The notes under the pieces were generated by a model, which saw only the letters and a list, made by a program, of their open reading frames with translations, was not told the DNA's origin and searched no databases. From Elusimicrobia bacterium RBG_16_66_12 (GTDB lineage Bacteria > Elusimicrobiota > Elusimicrobia > UBA1565 > UBA9628), in assembly GCA_001800005.1 (NCBI GenBank), contig MGUL01000185.1, forward strand, positions 21,446 to 30,205: a stretch of 8,760 bases of DNA, read 5' to 3'. Below are positions 1 through 6,842 of this stretch, in pieces. Position 1 is the stretch's first letter; each line of letters begins with the position of its first letter. The position numbers were made by a program, and so were the translations under genes.

Positions 1-557
1 GCGCCAAGATCTCGTGGACCCAGGTCGAGACGGGCTCCGCCATCCCCTGGAAGTACCCTTCCTGCCTCCTGCTCGGCGACGACTCGGTCGGGGAGTTCTA
101 CTCCGTGGCCGTGACCAACAACTACCAGCAGGCAGACACCGGCACGAAGATGATCCACATCGGAAAGAACACGAGATCGACGATCATCTCGAAAGGCATC
201 TCCGCCGGGCACGGGCAGAACACCTACCGCGGGCTGGTGCGCATCGCCAAGTCGGCCGTCGGGGCGAGGAATTATTCCCAGTGCGACAGCCTGCTGCTGG
301 GCGCCCAATGCGGCGCGCACACCTTCCCGACCCTCGAGGTCGGAAACACCACCGCGACGGTGGAGCATGAGGCGTCCACCTCAAAGATCGGCGAGGACCA
401 ACTCTTCTATCTGCGCCAGCGCGGGCTCTCCACCGAGGACGCGGTCGGCATGATCGTCAACGGCTTCTGCAAACAGGTCTTCAACGAACTCCCGCTCGAG
501 TTCGCCGTGGAGGCCCACAAACTCATGAACATCTCCCTCGAAGGGAGCGTCGGTTAA
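1..557 (+). CDS. sufB: SufB, Fe-S cluster assembly scaffold subunit (3' end only, 5' truncated by window)
   Basis: SufB is a core subunit of the cytoplasmic SufBC2D complex on which nascent Fe-S clusters are built. Only the last 184 codons are present, reading from base 3 to a TAA at 555-557; the first two bases belong to a preceding codon. The fragment matches the SufB C-terminal beta-helix and helical tail. It contains QCDSLLLGAQCGAHTFP, with the Cys at fragment residue 94 corresponding to E. coli SufB Cys405. A His-Glu pair follows at 122-123, 29 residues later, corresponding to H433/E434. These are the residues implicated in cluster assembly at the SufB-SufD interface. The tail ...GEDQLFYLRQRGLSTEDA...IVNGFCKQVFNELPLEFAVEAHKLMNISLEGSVG is highly conserved in the family. 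An ATG at 105 lies inside the conserved beta-helix and is not the start. A 9-nt gap separates it from sufC. Identification is secure; the N-terminal half cannot be assessed. Confidence 0.97.
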   Translation, partial: AKISWTQVETGSAIPWKYPSCLLLGDDSVGEFYSVAVTNNYQQADTGTKMIHIGKNTRSTIISKGISAGHGQNTYRGLVRIAKSAVGARNYSQCDSLLLGAQCGAHTFPTLEVGNTTATVEHEASTSKIGEDQLFYLRQRGLSTEDAVGMIVNGFCKQVFNELPLEFAVEAHKLMNISLEGSVG

Positions 558-561
558 GGAG
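556..561 (+). promoter_or_regulatory. Ribosome binding site of sufC overlapping the sufB stop codon
   Basis: AAGGAG shares its first two bases with the sufB TAA stop and lies 5 nt before the sufC ATG at 567. This is a consensus Shine-Dalgarno site. A ribosome finishing sufB would sit directly on the sufC initiation site, which fits coupled production of the SufB and SufC subunits. Confidence 0.8.
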
Positions 562-566
562 CCTCC

Positions 567-1318
<752 letters not shown>

Positions 1319-1322
<4 letters not shown>

Positions 1323-2623
1323 CCGAGCTCCTCTCGGACTTGAGCCTTCCCGCCGGCGGGGCGGCGTGGCTGGACGCCGCGCGCGCGGCCGCGCTGGCCT
1401 CCTTCCGGGCCCAGGGACTGCCGACCTTGAAGACCGAGGGCTGGCGCTTCACGCCGATCGACGCCGTGTCCAAGACGGATTTCGAGGCGGCGCGGCGGCC
1501 GAGGATCCGCGGAGGCTTCGGCAGCCGCGCCCTCTGCCCCATCACCTTCCATCGCGTCGTCGTGCAGAACGGCCGCGTCCTCCCCGGCGGAGAAGGCTCT
1601 TCGTATTCGGGCCTTCCCGCGGGCGTGCGGGTCCAGAGCCTGGCCGAGGCCCTGCGGGACGATCCGGACTCCCTGAAGACGGCTTTCTCCCGCGGCTTCG
1701 ACCAGGACGGCCTCCCGTTCGCCTCGCTCGCGGCGGCCCTGTTCCAGGACGGTCTCGTCATCAAGGTCGCTCGTCATGTGCGCCTCGACAAGCCGCTGGG
1801 CGTGCTCTTTGATTCGGGCGATAACGCCTCGGGCAGGCCCCAGATGGCGCACGTGCGCCTGTTGATCATGCTCGAGGAGGGCGCCTCGGCGGAGATCGTC
1901 GAGGAGTCCGTCGGTTCGGGGAGCGCGCGCTTCTGGACGAATCTGCTGACCCAGGTCGCGTTGGGCGAGGGCGCTTCGCTCAAGCACTACCGCCTTCAGC
2001 GCGAGAACGAGCACGGCGTGCAGACCTCGGCGTCGTTCATCGAGGCTGGGCCCCGCGCGCGCTACGAGTCTCATGCCTTCAGCTTCGGGGGGGAACTGGT
2101 GCGCAGCGACCTGCGCGTGCGCCTGGCGGGAGCGGGCGCCGAGTGCGCGCTCAACGGCTTGGCGCTGGTCCGCGACCGAGAGGTCGTCGATCATCACTCA
2201 CGGGTGGAGCATGCCTCGCTCGGCGGGACCACCCGCCAGCTCTACAAGGCGGTGCTCGATGAGAAGGCCCGCTACGTCTTCGACGGCCTGGTGGACGTCC
2301 GTCCCGGCGCGCAGAAGACGGACGCCTGGGTCTACAACAAGAACCTGCTCGTCAGCGAGGACGCCGACGTACACTCCAATCCTGAGTTCAGGATCCGTGC
2401 CGACGACGTGTCCTGCAAGCACGGCGGCACGATCGGCCAGATGTCTCTCGAGTCCCTGTTCTACCTCCAATCCCGCGGCGTCGGTGCCGCGGACGCGCGC
2501 CGCATGCTGGTCTACGCCTTCGGCTCTGAGATGATCGAGCGGGTGGGTCTGGAGCCCCTGCGGGTCGCCTTGGCGGCCGCTCTCCACGCGCGAATGCCCG
2601 AGGCGATCGAGGAGGCAGCGTGA
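1319..2623 (+). CDS. sufD: SufD, Fe-S cluster assembly scaffold subunit
   Basis: SufD pairs with SufB to form the SufBC2D scaffold and is needed for iron acquisition during cluster assembly. The 434-residue product has the usual layout. A helical N-terminal domain (about 1-50; WLDAARAAALASFRAQGLPTLKTEGWRFTPI) is followed by a long SufB/SufD beta-helix (about 130-370) and a C-terminal helical domain (about 375-430). The key stretch RADDVSCKHGGTIGQMSLESLFYLQSRGV places a His at residue 368, equivalent to E. coli SufD His360, next to the Cys at 366. The GTG start at 1319 overlaps the sufC stop as GTGA, with GAGGGGG (1305-1311) 7 nt upstream. The stop overlaps the sufS GTG in the same way. The core conserved motif KTDAWVYNKNLLVSEDADVHSNPEF differs modestly from the more usual KTDAYQ-type sequence. 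Confidence in SufD over SufB is high because of its position and N-terminal domain. Confidence 0.96.
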
Positions 2624-3864
2624 GCTTCGCCGATCTCCGGCAGGACTTCCCGATCCTCAAGCGCCTCGTGCGCGGCAAGCCCCTCGCCTACCTCGACAAC
2701 GCCGCCACCTCTCAGAAGCCGCGCCAGGTGATCGAGGCTCTCGTCGATTTCTACGAGAATCACAACGCCAACGTGCACCGCGGCGTGCATACCCTCTCCG
2801 AAGAATCCACCTCCATGGTGGAGGCGGTGCGCGCCAAGGTCGCGGACTTCATCAAGGCCCCGAAGCCCGAGACCGTCATCTTCACCCGCAACGCGACCGA
2901 GTCGATCAACCTCGTGGCCCATGCCTGGGGGCGGAAGTTCCTGAAGCCCGGGGACGAGATCGTCTTGACTGAGATGGAACACCATTCAAACATCGTGCCG
3001 TGGCAGCTGCTGGCCGAGGAAAAAGGCGTGAAACTCCGCTTCGTCCCGGTCGAGCCGGATGGGACCCTGGACCTGGAGAAGGTCAAGGCGGCGATGACGC
3101 CGAAGACCAGGCTTTTCTCCTTCACGGCCGTTTCGAACGCCTTGGGAACGGTCAATCCCGTCCAGGAGATGATCTCGATCGGCAAGGCGGCGGGAGCGAC
3201 CGTTCTGGTCGACGCGTGCCAGTGGGCCCCGCATAGGCCTATCGACGTCGGCTCCTGGGGCGCTGACTTTATCGCCTTCTCCGCCCACAAGATGCTGGGC
3301 CCCACCGGGATCGGCGTGCTCTGGGGCCGAGAGGAGCTCCTCGAGGCGATGGATCCCTTCCTCGGCGGCGGCGACATGATCTCGCGCGTGACGCTGGAGA
3401 AGTCGCAGTGGAACGCTCTGCCCTTCAAGTTCGAGGCCGGCACGCCCAACTTCGCCGATGCCGCGGCCTTCGGCCCGGCCCTGGACTATCTGAACGCGGT
3501 CGGCCTCGACGTGCTGCGCAAGCATGAAGAAGCCCTCGCCGCCAAGGCCCGCGCGATGCTGGAGGCCGAGCCCGCGGTGACTTTGCTCGGCCCCGAGGAC
3601 CCGGCGCGGCGTTCGGGCGTGGTCTCCTTCAACATCGCCGGCCTGCACCCGCACGACGTCGGGACCGTCTTCGACCTGGAGGGCGTGGCGATCCGCGTGG
3701 GCCATCACTGCTGCCAGCCCCTGATGCGCAAGCTGAAGTGCGGCGGGACCGCTCGGGCCAGCTTCTATCTCTACAACGACGAGTCCGACCTGGAGGCCAT
3801 GGCTCGCGCGCTGAAGCGCACGCTCGAGTTCTTCAAGGTCGCCCCGCAGGCGGGGGCGCGTTGA
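2620..3864 (+). CDS. sufS: SufS, PLP-dependent cysteine desulfurase (group II)
   Basis: SufS converts L-cysteine to L-alanine and leaves a persulfide on its own active-site cysteine, which feeds sulfur to the SUF scaffold through SufU. The product has 414 residues (family about 406). The N-terminus LDNAATSQKP and TEMEHHSNIVPW are typical. PLP-site residues are D198 and Q201 in VDACQ and the Schiff-base lysine K224 in FSAHKMLGPTGIGVLWG. The catalytic Cys is C364 in RVGHHCCQPLM, matching the position of the E. coli (C364) and B. subtilis (C361) enzymes. An extra cysteine, C365, follows it where Ala is usual, and C374 lies nearby. The C-terminal GTARASFYLYN is diagnostic of the group. The GTG start overlaps the sufD stop (GTGA), with GAGGAGG at 2609-2615. 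The adjacent sufU agrees with a Bacillus-type SufS/SufU pair rather than SufE. Confidence 0.97.
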   Translation: MSFADLRQDFPILKRLVRGKPLAYLDNAATSQKPRQVIEALVDFYENHNANVHRGVHTLSEESTSMVEAVRAKVADFIKAPKPETVIFTRNATESINLVAHAWGRKFLKPGDEIVLTEMEHHSNIVPWQLLAEEKGVKLRFVPVEPDGTLDLEKVKAAMTPKTRLFSFTAVSNALGTVNPVQEMISIGKAAGATVLVDACQWAPHRPIDVGSWGADFIAFSAHKMLGPTGIGVLWGREELLEAMDPFLGGGDMISRVTLEKSQWNALPFKFEAGTPNFADAAAFGPALDYLNAVGLDVLRKHEEALAAKARAMLEAEPAVTLLGPEDPARRSGVVSFNIAGLHPHDVGTVFDLEGVAIRVGHHCCQPLMRKLKCGGTARASFYLYNDESDLEAMARALKRTLEFFKVAPQAGAR

Positions 3865-4322
3865 TGGAAGGCGACGCGGAGCTCCAAGACCTCTATCGCG
3901 AGGTCCTGATGGATTATTACCGTTCGAGCGCCCGGAAGGGGGAGGCCGAGGCGGCCGACCTGCGCGCGCACGGCATCAATCCCGTCTGCGGCGACGAACT
4001 CGAGATCACCGCGCGCCGCGAGGGCGGACGGATCGCCCAGCTGCGCTACACCGGCCACGGCTGCGTGATCAGCCAGGCCTCGGCCGCGATGATGGCCGAG
4101 GCGCTCGAAGGCGCCGGCGTCGACCGCGCCAAGGAACTCGTCAAGGCGTTCAAGGCGATGATGATCGAGAACGCCGCGGTCGCGTCCCTGCCCGCCGAGC
4201 TCGAGCAGCTCTGCGCGCTGGAGGGCGTGCGGCGCTTCCCGCTGCGCGTCAAGTGCGCGACCCTCGGCTGGAACACGATGCTTCAGGGCCTTGAGGGACC
4301 CTCCGGGGAGGATCCCCGATGA
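3864..4322 (+). CDS. sufU: SufU, zinc-dependent sulfurtransferase partner of SufS
   Basis: SufU accepts persulfide sulfur from SufS through a zinc-bound cysteine and passes it to SufBCD. The 152-residue protein has the IscU/SufU fold. The predicted zinc ligands are C42 and D44 in NPVCGDE, C67 in GHGCVISQASAAMM, and C131 in RVKCATLGW. The roughly 20-residue insertion between the second and third Cys, the C-terminal R-x-K-C-A pattern and the pairing with sufS mark SufU rather than the scaffold IscU. The IscU chaperone-binding LPPVK motif is absent. The ATG at 3864 overlaps the sufS stop by one base (TGATG). An earlier in-frame start at 3738 would extend into conserved SufS sequence and is rejected. 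Only a weak purine-rich stretch precedes the ATG, so translation probably relies on reinitiation after sufS. The end overlaps sufT as ATGA. Confidence 0.95.
   Translation: MEGDAELQDLYREVLMDYYRSSARKGEAEAADLRAHGINPVCGDELEITARREGGRIAQLRYTGHGCVISQASAAMMAEALEGAGVDRAKELVKAFKAMMIENAAVASLPAELEQLCALEGVRRFPLRVKCATLGWNTMLQGLEGPSGEDPR
4304..4318 (+). promoter_or_regulatory. Shine-Dalgarno of sufT enclosed in a 6-bp hairpin
   Basis: CGGGGA (4304-4309) pairs perfectly with TCCCCG (4313-4318) across the loop GGA (4310-4312). The Shine-Dalgarno GGGGAGG (4305-4311) of sufT lies within this hairpin, directly before the ATG at 4319. Folded, it would mask the site. A ribosome completing sufU (stop 4320-4322) would unfold it, giving translational coupling. 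This is inferred from sequence pairing only. Confidence 0.5.
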
Positions 4323-4654
4323 GCGAGGTCGCGCGGGGGCAAGTCACCTTCCGGATGATCGGCCAGTCCCTCCAGCCCGTCTTCGACCCGGAGATTCGCA
4401 TGAGCGTCGTGGACCTCGGGCTCATCTACGGCGCCTCGCTGGGTGAAGGCCCGAAGGGCCTCGCCGCGAAGGTGACCATGACCCTCACCTCGCCCGCCTG
4501 CCCCTACGGCCCGATGCTGCTGGCCGCGGTCCACTCCGCGCTGGCGAAGATCCCCGGGGTCGGGGACGTGGACGTGGATCTGGTCTTCACTCCCGGCTGG
4601 GACCCCCGCGCGATGGCGACCGAGGAAGCCAAGGAACTGCTGGGCTTGTATTGA
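4319..4654 (+). CDS. sufT: SufT, MIP18/DUF59-family Fe-S maturation factor
   Basis: This small cytoplasmic protein of 111 residues belongs to the DUF59 (MIP18) family, named SufT where encoded with suf genes. Members assist maturation of Fe-S proteins, especially under high demand. Visible motifs are the family core DPEIRMSVVDLGLIY (23-37), the conserved Cys C61 in MTLTSPACPYGPML, and the C-terminal DVDLVFTPGWDPRAMATEEAKELLG, with the W-x-P-x-x-M signature near the end. It is a stand-alone domain, not fused to an Mrp/ApbC ATPase. The ATG overlaps the sufU stop (ATGA), and its Shine-Dalgarno lies in a small hairpin. Ten bases separate it from the Rrf2 regulator. A paaD-like role is possible for DUF59 proteins in phenylacetate operons, but the suf context makes SufT the best call. 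Confidence 0.93.
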   Translation: MSEVARGQVTFRMIGQSLQPVFDPEIRMSVVDLGLIYGASLGEGPKGLAAKVTMTLTSPACPYGPMLLAAVHSALAKIPGVGDVDVDLVFTPGWDPRAMATEEAKELLGLY

Positions 4655-4655
4655 T

Positions 4656-4660
4656 GGAGG
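4656..4660 (+). promoter_or_regulatory. Ribosome binding site deciding the ATG start of the Rrf2 gene
   Basis: GGAGG (4656-4660) lies 4 nt before the ATG at 4665. An in-frame TTG at 4662 would leave only one base of spacing, so the ATG is preferred. The protein then begins MRITSSIEYAARLML, as expected for the family. Confidence 0.7.
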
Positions 4661-4664
4661 CTTG

Positions 4665-5081
4665 ATGCGGATCACGAGTTCGATCGAATACGCCGCGCGG
4701 CTGATGCTGACTCTCGCGCGCGAGCACGGCAAGGCTCCCGTCTCCGCGGAGAGCCTCTCCGAGTCCGACGGCATCCCGTCCGACTATGTCAGTCAGATCC
4801 TGGTGAAGCTCCGGCGCGCGGGGATCATCCAGAGCCGCCGCGGCAGCTCCGGCGGCTACTCCCTCTCCCGCCCGCCCGCGCAGATCACCCTCGGGCAGGT
4901 CGTGCGCGCCGTGGACCGCGACGTCTTCGAGGACGTCTGCGGCAAATATGATGCGGGCGCGAAGGACTGCCGTCATCAGGAGCGCTGTTCGCTCTCCCCG
5001 GTCTGGGTCCGCTTGGGAGGGGTCATCAACGATTACCTCGAGAGCGTGACGTTGGCCGCGCTTCTACAGGAGAAACCATGA
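4665..5081 (+). CDS. Rrf2-family transcriptional regulator, IscR-like, likely Fe-S sensing
   Basis: The 138-residue protein is a winged-helix regulator of the Rrf2 family (IscR, NsrR, RirA, CymR). The N-terminal MRITSSIEYAARLMLTLA and the recognition region IPSDYVSQILVKLRRAGIIQSRRGSSGGYSLSRPPAQITLGQVVRAVD are textbook Rrf2. It has three cysteines, C92, C102 and C108 (C-x9-C-x5-C), at the site where IscR binds a [2Fe-2S] cluster with C92, C98 and C104. The same triad with wider first spacing, followed by SLSPVW, occurs in other Rrf2 proteins. Cluster binding is therefore inferred, not shown. A role as feedback repressor or activator of this suf operon is likely from context. Its operator would lie upstream of sufB, outside the window. 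Unusually, the regulator is the seventh gene rather than the first. It overlaps nfu by 4 nt. Confidence 0.92.
   Translation: MRITSSIEYAARLMLTLAREHGKAPVSAESLSESDGIPSDYVSQILVKLRRAGIIQSRRGSSGGYSLSRPPAQITLGQVVRAVDRDVFEDVCGKYDAGAKDCRHQERCSLSPVWVRLGGVINDYLESVTLAALLQEKP
5068..5072 (+). promoter_or_regulatory. Ribosome binding site of the Nfu gene
   Basis: AGGAG lies 5 nt before the ATG at 5078, inside the last codons of the Rrf2 gene. Good spacing supports this ATG as the start and coupled translation. Confidence 0.7.
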
Positions 5082-5308
5082 CCATCCAGAAACGAGTCGA
5101 GAAGGTGCTTGAAAAGATCCGGCCCTACATCCAGTCCGACGGCGGGGACATCTCCCTGGTGTCGGTCGACGAGGCCGCCGGCATCGTGAAAGTCACCCTG
5201 CACGGGGCGTGCGGCACCTGCCCGAGCTCTCAGGCGACGCTGAAGAACGGTGTGGAGCGCATGATCCGCCAGGAGATCCCCGAGATCAAGGAAGTCGTCG
5301 CGGTCTGA
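5078..5308 (+). CDS. nfu: Stand-alone Nfu-domain Fe-S cluster carrier (NifU C-terminal-like)
   Basis: The 76-residue protein consists only of the Nfu domain, which binds a bridging [4Fe-4S] cluster as a dimer and hands it to target enzymes. It starts with the helical segment VEKVLEKIRPYIQSDGGDISLVSVDE, then a beta segment, then the cluster-binding C45-G-T-C48 motif in HGACGTCPSSQATLKNGVERMIRQEIPEIKEVV. This is the short form found with SUF systems. It has neither the A-type domain of E. coli NfuA nor the IscU-like domain of NifU. The ATG overlaps the Rrf2 stop (ATGA), with AGGAG just upstream. It closes the Fe-S assembly block. Nfu proteins help mature [4Fe-4S] enzymes, a class that includes NadA encoded three genes later. 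Confidence 0.96.
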   Translation: MTIQKRVEKVLEKIRPYIQSDGGDISLVSVDEAAGIVKVTLHGACGTCPSSQATLKNGVERMIRQEIPEIKEVVAV

Positions 5309-5310
5309 GC

Positions 5311-6141
5311 GTGTCCAGGCGCCTCGAGCTCCACTGCCATTCCATTTATTCGGACGGGACCCTTTCCCCGGCCGAGCTCGTGGCGCGCGCGGTCAAGAGC
5401 GCGGTGGAGCTGCTGGTGCTGACCGACCATGACACCGTCTCGGGCGCGGCCGAGCTCTTCGCCGCCGGGTCGCGGGCGGGACTGGACGTCCGCCTCGGCA
5501 TCGAGATCAACTGCGCGGGAGCGGGTGCTGCCGACCGCGTCCACGTGCTGGGCTACGGGTTCAAGCCGGGCGCGCCGGGCTTCGCCGGACGCCTCGCCGA
5601 GTTCCGCGAGCGCCGCACTGTCCGGGCGAAGCTCATCGTCGAGAAGCTCCGCGGGCTCGGCGTCGCGATCGATTTCGAAGCTGTGAGCGCCGGCGCGCAC
5701 GAGACCCTGGGCCGGCCTCACGTGGCGGACGCCCTGCGGCGCCAAGGCGTCGTCAAGACCCGCAAGGAGGCCTTCGAACGCTTCCTGATGAAGGGCAAGC
5801 CGGGCTACGTGGATTCGATGGGCCCCAGCCCCGCGGAGGCGATCTCGCTGATCCGCGACGCGGGCGGCGTCGCCTGCCTCGCTCATCCTCAGACCGCCGG
5901 CAAGGAGAGCGAGCTCGATGAGCTCTTCCGTGCCGGTCTGCAGGGGGTGGAGGTCCGCTATTCGGGCCATACGCCTTCCCAGGTCCGCGCTTACGGCGAT
6001 TGGGCCCTGAGCCGGGGCCTGCTGGCCTGCGGCGGCACCGATTTTCACGGTCCGCGCACGGGGCGCGACGCGCGACTCGGCGTCGAGTATGAGGACGGCG
6101 CCTATGCCGTGCTCATGGAGAGGTTCGAACGATGCTCTTGA
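5311..6141 (+). CDS. PHP-domain phosphoesterase, RNase AM/YciV-like
   Basis: The 276-residue protein is a polymerase-and-histidinol-phosphatase (PHP) metal-dependent phosphoesterase. All metal ligands are present: H8 and H10 in ELHCHS, D15 in YSDGTLSP, H40 in LTDHDT, E65 in GIEIN, H137 in GRPHVADAL, H192 in CLAHPQT, and D244/H246 in GGTDFHG. The roughly 70-residue insertion between GIEIN and GRPHVA, and the segment GVVKTRKEAFERFLMKGKPGYV, match the YciV/TrpH (RNase AM) subfamily. Members remove phosphate from 3',5'-bisphosphonucleotides such as pAp and trim RNA 5' ends. The exact substrate here is inferred. The GTG start follows the nfu stop by 2 nt and lacks a clear Shine-Dalgarno site; an upstream extension would run into nfu. 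The 3' end overlaps the next gene by 10 nt. Histidinol-phosphatase or DNA polymerase X roles are unlikely from the motif order and length. Confidence 0.88.
   Translation: MSRRLELHCHSIYSDGTLSPAELVARAVKSAVELLVLTDHDTVSGAAELFAAGSRAGLDVRLGIEINCAGAGAADRVHVLGYGFKPGAPGFAGRLAEFRERRTVRAKLIVEKLRGLGVAIDFEAVSAGAHETLGRPHVADALRRQGVVKTRKEAFERFLMKGKPGYVDSMGPSPAEAISLIRDAGGVACLAHPQTAGKESELDELFRAGLQGVEVRYSGHTPSQVRAYGDWALSRGLLACGGTDFHGPRTGRDARLGVEYEDGAYAVLMERFERCS
6117..6123 (+). promoter_or_regulatory. Ribosome binding site of the GDPD-like gene
   Basis: GGAGAGG lies 8 nt before the ATG at 6132, within the end of the PHP gene. It supports the start that begins MLLIAHRGASG. Confidence 0.65.
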
Positions 6142-6842
6142 TCGCCCACCGGGGCGCCAGCGGCCATGCGCCCGAGAACACGCTGGCCTCCTTCAGCCGT
6201 GCCCTCGAGATGGGTGCTAGGGCCATCGAGCTGGACGTGCATCAGACCCTGGACCACGAGCTGGTCGTGGCCCACGACGACGACCTGCTCCGCTGCGGCC
6301 GCGACCGGCGGCGCCTGAAGAACCTGCATTGGGACGAGGCGGAGGCGGTGGACGTGGGCTCCTGGTTCGACAAGCGCTTCGCCGGAGAGCGCCTCCCCCG
6401 TCTCGAGGAGGTCTACGACCTCGTCCCGCCCTCCGTCGAGCTCCACGTGGAGCTCAAGCACGGCTCCCGGGTCTATCCCGGCATCGAGGAGCGCGTGGTG
6501 GACCTGATCCACAAGCGCGGCGCGCTCTCGCGGACGCTGGTCTCCAGCTTCGACCACGAGGCCCTCTACTCGGTGCGTTCCCTCGACGGGAAGGCGCGGC
6601 TCGGGTATCTGCTCGGCTTGACGACCCTGAAGACCGCCGTCCGCGAGATGAAGGACATCTCCGCCGAGAGCCTCAACTGCTCGATGCGCCAGGCCAACGC
6701 CCGCCTGGTCAAGGCCGCCCACGACCGCGGCTTCAAGGTCCTGGTCTACACCGTCAACACCCCCGCAGACCGCGACCGGCTCGCCCGCCTCGGCGTGGAC
6801 GGGATCTTCTGCAACTATCCGGAGCTGGACCTGTGGCGCTGA
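6132..6842 (+). CDS. Glycerophosphodiester phosphodiesterase family protein, cytoplasmic UgpQ-like
   Basis: Family members hydrolyse glycerophosphodiesters to glycerol-3-phosphate and an alcohol in a metal-dependent TIM barrel. The 236-residue protein starts directly with the catalytic strand IAHRGASGHAPENTLASF (H6-R7, E15-N16-T17). The metal and catalytic residues E33 and D35 in IELDVH, H48 in VVAHDDD, and E107/K109 in LHVELK follow. The late VYTVNT corresponds to the family's VWTVN. The C-terminal GVDGIFCNYPEL replaces the more usual GVDGIITDYP. There is no signal peptide, so it should act in the cytosol, as UgpQ (about 247 residues) does. The ATG overlaps the PHP gene by 10 nt with GGAGAGG 8 nt upstream. 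The end overlaps nadA by 10 nt. Catalysis is probable because the key residues are intact; substrate is unknown, and its link to the Fe-S genes is unclear. Confidence 0.9.
   Translation: MLLIAHRGASGHAPENTLASFSRALEMGARAIELDVHQTLDHELVVAHDDDLLRCGRDRRRLKNLHWDEAEAVDVGSWFDKRFAGERLPRLEEVYDLVPPSVELHVELKHGSRVYPGIEERVVDLIHKRGALSRTLVSSFDHEALYSVRSLDGKARLGYLLGLTTLKTAVREMKDISAESLNCSMRQANARLVKAAHDRGFKVLVYTVNTPADRDRLARLGVDGIFCNYPELDLWR
6821..6824 (+). promoter_or_regulatory. Ribosome binding site supporting the GTG start of nadA
   Basis: GGAG at 6821-6824 is 8 nt before GTG 6833. The open frame continues far upstream through the GDPD gene, so this site is the main evidence for where nadA starts. Confidence 0.5.

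Noticed and set aside
1349..1360. 12-bp palindrome CCCGCCGGCGGG near the sufD start
   Set aside because: G/C-only sequence coding for PAGG; expected by composition, and too far inside the gene to be a start-site operator.
2473..2492. A 7-bp stem (CCGCGGC/GCCGCGG) in sufD, and 6-bp stems at 349-363, 2222-2237, 2810-2824, 4447-4461 and 6254-6270
   Set aside because: Short GC-rich stems of this size are expected often in such DNA, they lie inside coding sequence, and nothing else marks them.
3233..3242. 10-bp palindrome ATAGGCCTAT in sufS
   Set aside because: Isolated, within conserved coding sequence and without a second copy nearby; chance is sufficient.
3738..3863. A longer sufU start within sufS
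   Set aside because: The extra residues are an out-of-frame reading of the conserved SufS C-terminus. ATG 3864 gives a protein of normal SufU length.
4654..4656. ATG overlapping the sufT stop (TGATG) as the start of the Rrf2 gene
   Set aside because: It is in a different frame from the Rrf2 coding sequence. ATG 4665 is in frame and has GGAGG upstream.
5209..5310. A longer start for the PHP protein inside nfu
   Set aside because: It reads nfu in another frame. GTG 5311 starts five codons before the conserved HCHS and fits the family.
6329..6832. A nadA start extended through the GDPD gene
   Set aside because: The extension is an Arg/Pro-rich shadow of the GDPD gene; NadA proteins are about 300-370 residues.
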